Of a DNA stretch of 44,309 bases, positions 8,578 through 16,143 are shown one piece after another. Numbering within the stretch: the stretch's first letter is position 1; each line of letters begins with the position of its first letter. The stretch lies in NCBI RefSeq assembly GCF_947855115.1, contig NZ_CANTZW010000034.1:1-44309 (forward strand), written 5' to 3'. The notes under the pieces are model-generated. The model made no database searches, was not told the origin of the DNA, and was given only the letters and a program-made list of their open reading frames with translations. The DNA comes from an uncultured Parabacteroides sp. (GTDB lineage Bacteria; Bacteroidota; Bacteroidia; Bacteroidales; Tannerellaceae). The translations under genes were made by a program, and so were the position numbers.

Positions 8578-9599
8578 AGGTTGATTTTAAGTTCGGCGAT
8601 TCCCGCTCCGGAAACAAGCTCATACCTCCCGGGAAATTGTAAATCCAGCCGTCTTTTGAACGAAGTAGTTTTATCGTCGGAAAGGCTATTTTCTCCGTTA
8701 CACTCACATCTGAAAGACAGAGAACTATTTTCATATACAACATTTATTTTCAAAAATGTACTGGTTTCTGTCATATCCTGAATAAGAGAGATAAACAGTA
8801 AAGGTGGAATAAACAGATTACCCAGATTCCCGGAGGTTTGTATTTCGTATCTGAATCCGTCTTTATTCAGGTGCTCGATATGAAGAAAGTTGTTCAAGTG
8901 GGCCATCTCCGAGGTCAGTAAAACATCATTGCGATTACAATCATATAGCTGATAACGGAGCATCTTTCCAAGTTCCATCAATACCTCATTTGCTTTTCTC
9001 GCATCAGTCAGTATGAACGCAGACGCTTTCCTTAATGTTTTAGACAAGAACGAAGGCGTAGCCTGTCCTTTCAGCTTGTTTATCTCCGATTGAAGATACT
9101 CGTATTCCATCAAGCTCAATTGTTCTTCCTGATTTTTCCATTGGCGAAACAACATAATGGCTGATACCCCCCAAAAACAAATCAGCAAGAGCATACACGA
9201 GGAAAGGTTATCGACTAATATCAACGGACTAGTATAAGAGCTAATCCTGTGTGGCAATCCCCATGCGTTACGCACAAAGTACTCTTGCACAATGGACAGA
9301 GTCGGTAATAAATAAGCAGTTGTGAATATCAGGGTGGAATAGAGCGCATATCTCCCTTTCAGCAAAAAACTCGGAATCAGATAATGATAATTCACGAGCA
9401 TAGCTATCGCGTAACAGATACAGGAAGAAAGGCAAAGCAGGTAAATACGGTTTCCTAACTGGGTAGCGCAATCCGTATAGGCAACAAACACGATATTGGA
9501 GATAATTACCACCCCGATGACTACAAAAAATACATATCTCCCAAAACGGTATTTCCCGTCAATCAAGAAACCGGACAAGATGGAATTTTTATCTGCCAT
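8574..9599 (-). CDS. Degenerate LytS-type kinase (pseudokinase)
   Basis: A 341-residue membrane protein that is a paralogue of the next gene: similar length, four or so N-terminal membrane helices, and a shared N-terminal motif (FLIDGKYR here, FLIDDKYR there). The phosphorylation motif PHFLFN has become PSFLSK, with Ser183 at the histidine position. The N box ENAVKH reads QDMTETS and the glycine box is lost, leaving only FKRRLDL. The frame is nevertheless intact and coupled by overlap to the active kinase, so it is retained, not decaying. The likely role is a heterodimeric sensor or an allosteric partner of the kinase; this is inference. It is the first gene of the operon, just downstream of a TAGTTTTG box. 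Confidence 0.85.
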   Translation of the reverse strand: MADKNSILSGFLIDGKYRFGRYVFFVVIGVVIISNIVFVAYTDCATQLGNRIYLLCLSSCICYAIAMLVNYHYLIPSFLLKGRYALYSTLIFTTAYLLPTLSIVQEYFVRNAWGLPHRISSYTSPLILVDNLSSCMLLLICFWGVSAIMLFRQWKNQEEQLSLMEYEYLQSEINKLKGQATPSFLSKTLRKASAFILTDARKANEVLMELGKMLRYQLYDCNRNDVLLTSEMAHLNNFLHIEHLNKDGFRYEIQTSGNLGNLFIPPLLFISLIQDMTETSTFLKINVVYENSSLSFRCECNGENSLSDDKTTSFKRRLDLQFPGRYELVSGAGIAELKINL

Positions 9600-9615
9600 T
9601 TCTACTTTGTTTCCG

Positions 9616-9623
9616 CAAAACTA
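9616..9623 (-). promoter_or_regulatory. Minus-7 box of the LytS/LytTR operon
   Basis: TAGTTTTG on the minus strand fits TAnnTTTG. The expected start near 9609 leaves a leader of only about 10 nt before the ATG at 9599. The minus-33 region is not a clear match. Confidence 0.5.
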
Positions 9624-9709
9624 CATTAAAAAATCAAGCTTGTACACTATATTGAAGATAGAATTCTTCAATCCTTATTGATTTATATCACAGATGTATA
9701 AATTATACT

Positions 9710-9743
9710 CGCAAAAAGCCTTTGATTGACTCTCAAAGGCTTT
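9710..9743 (-). terminator. Terminator after the beta-barrel gene
   Basis: AAAGCCTTTGA (9715-9725) pairs with TCAAAGGCTTT (9733-9743). Read leftwards, the hairpin is followed by a T-run, about 30 nt after the stop of the small barrel protein. Confidence 0.85.
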
Positions 9744-9770
9744 CTTACTAATAAATGGAATAAGGGTAAA

Positions 9771-10376
9771 TTAGAATCGGTATCCTACTCCTAAGCTGAT
9801 TGTTTGAGTATCGACCCCTTCGGTTTTATTTTTGGAGCTTAAATCAAATCCTAATTTATAACTCGCATTGATGCTCAATCCGTTGCGAAACTCATAACCG
9901 GCAATCGTACCACCCCCTATATACCAATGGCTTAATTCCAATTTGTTGGCATTTACATCCCAATCCGGCAGTTTTTCCGTCTCGGTGTCGATGCTGAATC
10001 CATAACCGATGTTCGGTCCCACTCCGATAAACACTTTACCTTTACCGACATTGAACTGTCCGAGAGCATACACCGGGATTTCCATCGAAGCATATTTGAA
10101 CTTTGTCTTCTCGCCTGCCGCAGTAACCTTGCTTTCGGTATAGCTGAATAACAGTTCCGGTTGTAAGGCAAAATACTCTCCGAACCCGATTTTTACGAAG
10201 CCGCCAACCGAAGCGCCAGGCTTAAAGGAAGAGTTTCCGTTTTGCATGTTCGACACTTCCACATTGGTCAGGTTACCGTTGAGTTTTATTCCGAAAGAGG
10301 TATTTGTCTGTGCATCAACAGTGAATGCGAAAGTTAAACCGAAAATAATGATTGCCGTTAAAATAATTCTTTTCAT
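9771..10376 (-). CDS. Small outer-membrane beta-barrel protein (PorT/OmpW-like)
   Basis: A 201-residue protein with a signal peptide (MKRIILTAIIIFGLTFAFTVDA) and an eight-strand-like barrel. Alternating strands such as FGIKLNGNLTNVE, ASVGGFVKIGFGEYFALQPELLF and GYEFRNGLSINASYKLGFDL lead to a C-terminal aromatic residue (GVGYRF) expected for Bam recognition. It matches the general outer membrane beta-barrel/PorT-like family common in Bacteroidetes, for which specific functions are rarely known. It follows the CPBP protease gene by 43 nt without a promoter in between, so the two are probably cotranscribed. The hairpin after it ends the unit. Confidence 0.8.
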   Translation of the reverse strand: MKRIILTAIIIFGLTFAFTVDAQTNTSFGIKLNGNLTNVEVSNMQNGNSSFKPGASVGGFVKIGFGEYFALQPELLFSYTESKVTAAGEKTKFKYASMEIPVYALGQFNVGKGKVFIGVGPNIGYGFSIDTETEKLPDWDVNANKLELSHWYIGGGTIAGYEFRNGLSINASYKLGFDLSSKNKTEGVDTQTISLGVGYRF

Positions 10377-10419
10377 GATTTTGAAATTTTAATTGATTGG
10401 TGGATATTCTGTTTGTTTT

Positions 10420-11304
10420 TTAATGACTTATCGTTTTTGAGAAAAAAAGTCTCTTTTCTTTCAGCACCACGATTGTTGCCAAGATGAGCAGGATTCCTGT
10501 TTGGATAATCTTCGTGTCGGGATGCGGGGCGAACAGTTCATTAAATAGCCCGGATGTGATATGGAATACAATGGCTACGATGATGTTTCGTCCGGTTTTA
10601 TAGTATAGCCAATTCATAAGTATCACAAAAGGAATAATGCTGATTAAGAAATTCAAACCATATATCCAGCCTTCGCATACCAGATTACTTTGATAATAAT
10701 CACGGATGAATGACAGCGGTATATGCCATACTCCCCAGATAATTCCGAATATAATTGAGGTATTGAATAGGTTAAATTTACCGCACAGGCTATCTGTCCC
10801 GTAAGTATGCCAAGCCAGTTCTTCTATCAGGGGCGCAAGTATCAATAAGAACCATACCGGAAATATTCCCGATGTGAAAGTAAATTGCCCTGTAATGATA
10901 AATTGTCCGGGGCTATATCCGAATGGTAAGGAGATCGTTTGCGCCAATATTATGCTGGCAGGCATGATCAAACAGGCCAGAATCGCATAGACTGGTTTTA
11001 TATCCCTAAAATTGAAGAAACGTTTTGTAATGTCTTTCCTCAGCCCTTTATCTTTGCCTGCCATCCCGAACACTACGCCCAACGGGGTAAATAATCCGAT
11101 ACAAGCCAGTATGCTGGCAATTCGGAGGTTTTTATCCTCAAAAGGCGTAATCCAACTGACACATCCCGCCATAGCCCAAAATATCCAAGGAATAAGGGTA
11201 CATAGGGTAAAAAACAAAAACGGATTTTTGTATCGTTGGATTGCCCTCTCCAACTGTTGATTCTTTAAGATGTCTTTTGCGTTCATATACTTGATATTTT
11301 TCAT
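10420..11304 (-). CDS. CPBP-family intramembrane metalloprotease
   Basis: A polytopic membrane protein of about 294 residues with seven or eight hydrophobic helices. The CPBP/Abi (Rce1-like) motifs are present: motif 1 LIEELAWHTYGTDSL (the usual EExxWR here has His for Arg), motif 2 FGIIWGVWHIPL and motif 3 IVAIVFHITSGL. These supply the two glutamates and the histidines of the active site. Family members process prenylated or membrane peptides or serve as bacteriocin self-protection. The longest frame begins at a TTG (11319) that lies inside the TACTTTTG promoter box, so I start at ATG 11304; ATG 11286 is also possible and gives a more normal leader length. It is probably cotranscribed with the barrel protein. 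Confidence 0.85.
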   Translation of the reverse strand: MKNIKYMNAKDILKNQQLERAIQRYKNPFLFFTLCTLIPWIFWAMAGCVSWITPFEDKNLRIASILACIGLFTPLGVVFGMAGKDKGLRKDITKRFFNFRDIKPVYAILACLIMPASIILAQTISLPFGYSPGQFIITGQFTFTSGIFPVWFLLILAPLIEELAWHTYGTDSLCGKFNLFNTSIIFGIIWGVWHIPLSFIRDYYQSNLVCEGWIYGLNFLISIIPFVILMNWLYYKTGRNIIVAIVFHITSGLFNELFAPHPDTKIIQTGILLILATIVVLKEKRLFFSKTISH

Positions 11305-11316
11305 TTGTTTCTGAAG

Positions 11317-11324
11317 CAAAAGTA
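11317..11324 (-). promoter_or_regulatory. Minus-7 box for the CPBP/barrel operon
   Basis: TACTTTTG on the minus strand is a perfect TAnnTTTG. It places transcription start near 11310, which excludes the upstream TTG codon and favours ATG 11304 or 11286. Confidence 0.6.
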
Positions 11325-11655
11325 CCGGGTATTCGAGATCGCATTTTGAAATTGAGACAGAAAGGCGAGTTTCGGAGACGGAAGGGGATGGTTTTGCGAA
11401 GTTTGTATCACTTCCTTATAATGGCGATTAATATCTACACAAATTTTACCGGATCTAAGATTGACTTTTACCACTAAGATTCTTTTACCTGCGAATCTTT
11501 CTATTACACGTTGTCTTATCTTTGCGTATGACTGGTATCTACCGTTCAAAAGAAAAGCCAAACAAAGAACATTAACCGCATATTATCAATCGGACTGTCT
11601 TCGTTTGGCTAATTCTCGCATCTATCCGCTTTGTTATTTAAAGTTTATATATCAT
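11325..11655. other. Intergenic region with possible promoter-bearing gene remnant
   Basis: No intact gene is visible. On the plus strand TATCTTTG (11517-11524) fits a minus-7 box. An ATG at 11528 opens MTGIYRSKEKPNKEH, a stop, then in the same frame PHIINRTVFVWLILASIRFVI and a second stop (11641). The basic start followed by a hydrophobic stretch resembles the N-terminus of an exported protein broken by a nonsense codon, but the piece is too short to assign. The sequence between 11325 and 11500 shows nothing recognisable. Confidence 0.3.
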
Positions 11656-13071
11656 CTACTTATCATCCGTCTCTAGAATCAAAATCCAATCATTCCCTCT
11701 CTCCCCTGCTTCTCCGGGCGGGTTAAATGTACGAATGCCCTTATTCTCAACCGGGCCAATCAAGGTTCTTGTACCATTCCTCGGATTGAACCAATAAGCT
11801 TTACCTAAAGACCGTAATTTACTCATTTGTATTCTTACATCCTGTCCCTGACTCAAATAAACCAAAATAAAAGTCTTATCTTTCGCTAAAACAGGAGTGA
11901 TATAGCTTGCGTCATTGTAATTAATCCCAAATAAGACGGATAAATCCGGACGGAAACGGTCTAACGGATACTTCGTAAACAAGGCCTTTACATAGCGCAT
12001 ACACCTAGCCCCCGGCCTGTCCAGAGCACCATTCCAAAATGTAAGACACGGTACATGATATTTACCCCTAGGCTTATACATCTGCCAGATAGCATTGTTT
12101 CCATATGTATATCCGGCAGCACCAGACAAATAAGTCCAATAAGCCTGCATACGGACATCATAGTCGTCGTAAATCCCGTCCGCAAAATAGGCTGTATCCT
12201 TGATCAGACCATTATCATCTATTATATCCTCTTTTTTCTTTCCGAATTTAGAGTAATCATAATACTCCCAAAAACGGACCGGGATATCCTCGTAGGAAGG
12301 CTCCGCATTCACAAAGGGTTTGATCGGGTTCAACTGGGTATACATACCTGAAAAACGATATACCGGATCCATCCGGCGATAATGCCCGCTTTGGAGAATA
12401 TTGAAAGACAGCCAAGGCTCATTGTGAAACCAATAATGCGAGGAGATCTCCCCCGTCGGATGATAAGACATCAGTTGTGTTCCTCCGTTTCCTTCCCGGA
12501 TTCCTCTCGCCATAGATTGCCAAATATCGAACTCCTTGTCCGTAACCACATTTCTATCACCACCAAGAATCCATATCACGGCATCACTTTTATATCGGGC
12601 TCCCAGTATTTTCCCATATGTATAAGCATTATCAGGATTAAACAAGGCTGGATTTCCATCTTTCTCTACCACATTACTCCCCCAAGTAGGAAGAAGTCCA
12701 ATATACAAACCTCGTTTACCAGCCTCCCGAACCACGAAATCCACCAATTCAAAGTATCCTTCCGTGATTTGAGTAGGATCTTTGTCTATCAAAGGCAAAT
12801 GCCCATACGCATTCGGTCTATCCAAACCATCCAGTTCAGATAAGATAACTGCCTGTATAACCGTAAAACCTTTTTCTTTCCGGTCATCCAGATAATGGAC
12901 GATCTCCTCCTTATCCAATACATGAAATAACTCCCAAGCCGTATCACCCAACCATAAAAAAGCATTACCATCTTTTTTATAAATAATAGGATCGTTCGGA
13001 CGAACAAGCAAATCTTGAGCAAAACAATCCAAGACACAAAAAACAAGACAAAACAAAATATATTTTCGCAT
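11656..13071 (-). CDS. GH140 family glycosidase (apiosidase-like, DUF4038)
   Basis: A 471-residue secreted enzyme with signal peptide (about 1-18), a DUF4038 barrel (about 22-375) and a C-terminal DUF5060/collagen-binding-like beta domain (about 380-471). The motifs FLWLGDTAWELFH and WILGGDRN (Asp172) and KPFVNAEPSYE (Glu257) match positions of the acid/base aspartate and nucleophile glutamate in GH140. The founding member of that family is an apiosidase acting on rhamnogalacturonan II side chains. It is the last gene of PUL1, 14 nt after the GH28-like gene. It may cleave apiose or a related branched residue; other specificities within DUF4038 are possible. Confidence 0.82.
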   Translation of the reverse strand: MRKYILFCLVFCVLDCFAQDLLVRPNDPIIYKKDGNAFLWLGDTAWELFHVLDKEEIVHYLDDRKEKGFTVIQAVILSELDGLDRPNAYGHLPLIDKDPTQITEGYFELVDFVVREAGKRGLYIGLLPTWGSNVVEKDGNPALFNPDNAYTYGKILGARYKSDAVIWILGGDRNVVTDKEFDIWQSMARGIREGNGGTQLMSYHPTGEISSHYWFHNEPWLSFNILQSGHYRRMDPVYRFSGMYTQLNPIKPFVNAEPSYEDIPVRFWEYYDYSKFGKKKEDIIDDNGLIKDTAYFADGIYDDYDVRMQAYWTYLSGAAGYTYGNNAIWQMYKPRGKYHVPCLTFWNGALDRPGARCMRYVKALFTKYPLDRFRPDLSVLFGINYNDASYITPVLAKDKTFILVYLSQGQDVRIQMSKLRSLGKAYWFNPRNGTRTLIGPVENKGIRTFNPPGEAGERGNDWILILETDDK

Positions 13072-13085
13072 ACCAATCTTTTTGA

Positions 13086-14429
13086 TTAAAAATTAACATT
13101 ATCTATCTCTACAGACATCACATTGTCAAAACAAGAAGCCGGTTTCCATTTCCCATTCTCACAATCTAACCGAATATTCCGTAGAACCACATGATTTAAA
13201 TTTCGGAGATAAAGCCCCCAACAAGGAAGCAGACGATAATCCGTCAGCGGTCTCGAGGTAACACGCCCAACCATTTTCTGAACCTTACCTCCAACATACG
13301 ATAAGGATATATCAGAGAGCCGGATATCCTTAAAACTACTATTTCCCCAGTTTTCCACTGAGGCGGCTGCTTTCATCAGGCGTGTACCTCTTATATGTTC
13401 CAGACAGATTCGTTCACCACGGTTCCCTTCGTTTAACGTGACCAAAAACGGATTATCCAGTCGGTCAAAAGAACAATTCGAAATTGATACATCCCTCACA
13501 TCTCCAAACGCAGGAAACCATGCGCCCGGCTGAAGTAATATTCCAGAAAGCATATTTCTACGTTTTCGCTCACCGGAAGTCCGATGCGGATATTTACCCG
13601 GGCCACAGAATTCGCAACCAGCGATTTTTAAGTTAACAGCGGGCATTATTAATCTTATCCCGTTACACGATGAATTCATATAGCAATTCTCTATCACCAT
13701 GTCTTCCCATAGCCCACCTGCTATAGCGTCATCCCCCGTATAGAAGCGACAATCCCGGATACAGATATCTTTTCCTCCACGAATATGGATCCCGTCCCAT
13801 CCTTCCTCTACTAAGAGATTATTAAAAGAGACCCTCTCGATATCATAGCTCATAAAAGCATAATTCGATGCCCTCCGAAATTTAACGCCCGATACTGTAA
13901 TCCCTTTCGATCTCGATAAAAAAAGAATATGAGGACCTCTCATTCCTTCCTCACCTTCTTCATCCCGGATATGAGCTCCATCAATCACCCCATCTCCGGT
14001 AATTGAGATATCCTCGACTCGATCTCCCAAGAACAATGCTTTGTTCCAATTCCGAGGTTTCACTTTATAATAAGCCTCATCCATATTAAAGTCGGATATA
14101 GAACGATATTTCCTTAGATCATCTATCCCCCTCACAACAGAATTTCTTTCCAAGAACAAGTTTACTTTACTTTTCAGCAGAATACTTCCTGTTAAAAACG
14201 TACCTTCCGGGATGACAACAGTTCCTCCCCCTGCCAAAAAACAGGCCTCTATAGCCCTATTGATAAATAGGGTATTATCTGTCACCCCATCCCCTTTAGC
14301 TCCAAAACTCACAACATTATAAATATCTCCATCATTTGAGGCCCAACTTATCTGTACAAAAAGTATCAGCGATATAAAGAGGCTCTCCCGAAAGGATCCC
14401 ACTTTCGATACATCTAGCATCTTCATCAT
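13086..14429 (-). CDS. GH28-like right-handed beta-helix enzyme
   Basis: A 447-residue exported protein opening with the polygalacturonase-type motif YNVVSFGAKGDGVTDNT and AIEACFLAGGGTVVIPEGTFLTG, then parallel beta-helix repeats. The GH28 active-site positions are only partly kept. NTDG is replaced by GWDGIHI (its Asp retained) and GDDAIAGG supplies the Asp pair. The usual GHG histidine segment is CNGIRL and no RIK motif is obvious. It may therefore be an exo-acting or side-chain-specific GH28, or another pectin-lyase-fold glycosidase. It follows susD after an intra-operon terminator-like hairpin and precedes GH140 by 14 nt, placing it in PUL1. Confidence 0.72.
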   Translation of the reverse strand: MMKMLDVSKVGSFRESLFISLILFVQISWASNDGDIYNVVSFGAKGDGVTDNTLFINRAIEACFLAGGGTVVIPEGTFLTGSILLKSKVNLFLERNSVVRGIDDLRKYRSISDFNMDEAYYKVKPRNWNKALFLGDRVEDISITGDGVIDGAHIRDEEGEEGMRGPHILFLSRSKGITVSGVKFRRASNYAFMSYDIERVSFNNLLVEEGWDGIHIRGGKDICIRDCRFYTGDDAIAGGLWEDMVIENCYMNSSCNGIRLIMPAVNLKIAGCEFCGPGKYPHRTSGERKRRNMLSGILLQPGAWFPAFGDVRDVSISNCSFDRLDNPFLVTLNEGNRGERICLEHIRGTRLMKAAASVENWGNSSFKDIRLSDISLSYVGGKVQKMVGRVTSRPLTDYRLLPCWGLYLRNLNHVVLRNIRLDCENGKWKPASCFDNVMSVEIDNVNF

Positions 14430-14462
14430 TTAATGATTTATAACCATAACATAAAGAGATAA

Positions 14463-14509
14463 AAAAAGAATAGGATCAGTAATCCCAAGACAACTACCCT
14501 ATTCTTTTT
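14463..14509 (-). terminator. Intra-operon terminator/attenuator after susD of PUL1
   Basis: AAAAAGAATAGG (14463-14474) pairs with CCTATTCTTTTT (14498-14509). Read leftwards the hairpin ends in a T-run. It sits between susD and the enzyme genes and probably lowers expression of the enzymes relative to the transporter. Confidence 0.8.
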
Positions 14510-14541
14510 CCAATCCAAACAAACTTCTCGACAGGTTATAC

Positions 14542-16131
14542 CTACTCGTTCTCGTAACCTATGCTTTGTTCCATATTCGGGTTATTTTCCATTTCGACCT
14601 TTGGTATCGGGAAATACAAATCTTTCTCATCATAATGCGGATTACCGACACGTGTCTTTCCATACCAACGACTAATTTCCTCATCTAAGACTTTCCAGCG
14701 GCAAACATCCTGCCAATGCTGTACACCTTCGCCACAAAGTTCCATGAAACGTTCTTCACGAATCGCATCCCTCAAGGCATCTCCACTAGCCGTTATATCA
14801 TGGGAACTATCCCCTCTATAAGCCCTTCTTCTCACCAGATTCATATAATTTCGGGCATTTCCCTCATCTCCCGTAGCTTGACAAGCTTCCGCATACATTA
14901 AATACACATCAGCTAAACGCATCAAGTACATATTAATGCCAACCCCCAAATTCAACTCGTTTACCGTACTTTTCAACGGATTATATTTCCGCATGCTCCA
15001 ACCTTGAATATCGGCCTCCGTATCCTTATATTTCAACACTTGAGTTTGCTGCCCGTTCATGATAACAGGAGTTCCCGGACGTAAAGCAGCAATATCCAAA
15101 CGAGGATCTCCATTAAAACGTTCGATATTCGCATCGTGGAAAAAAATATTACCCCAGCCGGCAGCCTCGACATCTCCATTTGCATTTTGAAAACATAAGG
15201 CAGCCACTAATCCATATTGAGAGCCTTCTCCATACCAGTAATATCCAGAAGTATCTCCATTCCGGAAATTAATCTCTAGGATAGATTCCCTATTAAATTT
15301 CTCTTGATCCTCATTAAACATCTTCTCATATTCATCGAAAGGAAGTAATTCTTTTCCAGAAGAATCAATTACCTCTTTCAATGCTGCCTTCGCCGCATCG
15401 TAATTGCCCATATACAAATTCGCCTGCCCAATATAGCTTGCGACAGCAACAGAAGTTGGGCGAGGATAATCTGCTCTCTCTTCCCATGCAGCTGGCAACA
15501 GAGGCTTAGCAGCCTCATAATCTTTTAAGATCTGATCGTATACCTCAGCTACCGTACTACGCTCTATATTCAGCATCTCCGGAGTCGAGGCAACCTGTAG
15601 ACGGATAGGAACGCCTTTTTTATCGCCATCCCCGTTACAAGGATACCCCTCTCCAAAAAACGCTACTAATTGTTGATGCGCCCATCCTCTCCAAAATAGA
15701 GCCTCTCCTTTCATTTGTGAAAGTCTCATCAAGTCCGCATCCGTAAACTTCTCCTTACTGATCCTCTCTAATTGTTCTAATACAGTATTCGCACAAGAGA
15801 CCATTTTATAATAACCGATCCATAGTGTCCCAATGTAAGCATTATCGGAAGTCACTTGGTTGGTAGCTAATTGGTTCCAGTTAGCATCACCTGTCCAAGC
15901 CATATCCACCGTATGATCCACGCAGAAAGTCCCTTTCGCCATTACTCTTTTCCCATACAAAGGTACGGCAACCATATTTGCGTAAATCGATGTCACAATT
16001 GTCTCCATATCTGCCATGGTCTTAGGGTAAACACTTGGAGATAATGCACTTGGATTTGACAAATCCAGAAAACTATCCGAACAACTATTAAAAGTTAGCG
16101 CAGCTGCCAATAATATAACTAATTTCTTCAT
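14542..16131 (-). CDS. susD: SusD/RagB-family glycan-binding lipoprotein (PUL1)
   Basis: A 529-residue lipoprotein (MKKLVILLAAALTFNSC, lipid-anchored Cys17) with the SusD-like alpha-helical TPR scaffold: N-terminal SusD-like_3 region to about residue 220 and RagB/SusD C-terminal domain from about 280. Typical landmarks are FLDLSNPSALSPSVYPKTMADME near the N-terminus, FWRGWAHQQLVAFFGEGYP, the late IREERFMELCGEGVQHWQDVCRWKV and the end PIPKVEMENNPNMEQSIGYE. SusD proteins form the lid of the SusC transporter and bind the glycan at the cell surface. The gene begins 12 nt after the susC stop. Specificity cannot be read from sequence. Confidence 0.95.
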   Translation of the reverse strand: MKKLVILLAAALTFNSCSDSFLDLSNPSALSPSVYPKTMADMETIVTSIYANMVAVPLYGKRVMAKGTFCVDHTVDMAWTGDANWNQLATNQVTSDNAYIGTLWIGYYKMVSCANTVLEQLERISKEKFTDADLMRLSQMKGEALFWRGWAHQQLVAFFGEGYPCNGDGDKKGVPIRLQVASTPEMLNIERSTVAEVYDQILKDYEAAKPLLPAAWEERADYPRPTSVAVASYIGQANLYMGNYDAAKAALKEVIDSSGKELLPFDEYEKMFNEDQEKFNRESILEINFRNGDTSGYYWYGEGSQYGLVAALCFQNANGDVEAAGWGNIFFHDANIERFNGDPRLDIAALRPGTPVIMNGQQTQVLKYKDTEADIQGWSMRKYNPLKSTVNELNLGVGINMYLMRLADVYLMYAEACQATGDEGNARNYMNLVRRRAYRGDSSHDITASGDALRDAIREERFMELCGEGVQHWQDVCRWKVLDEEISRWYGKTRVGNPHYDEKDLYFPIPKVEMENNPNMEQSIGYENE

Positions 16132-16143
16132 CTTCCTATTATT

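Noticed and set aside
9268..9599. Treating the first kinase-like gene as a decayed pseudogene
   Set aside because: The frame is complete, has a promoter box and is translationally coupled to the next gene, so loss of catalytic motifs is better explained by a changed role.
11301..11561. 86-codon minus-strand frame that might be an integrase remnant
   Set aside because: No recombinase motif is visible and it runs across the CPBP promoter box, so a real gene here is unlikely.
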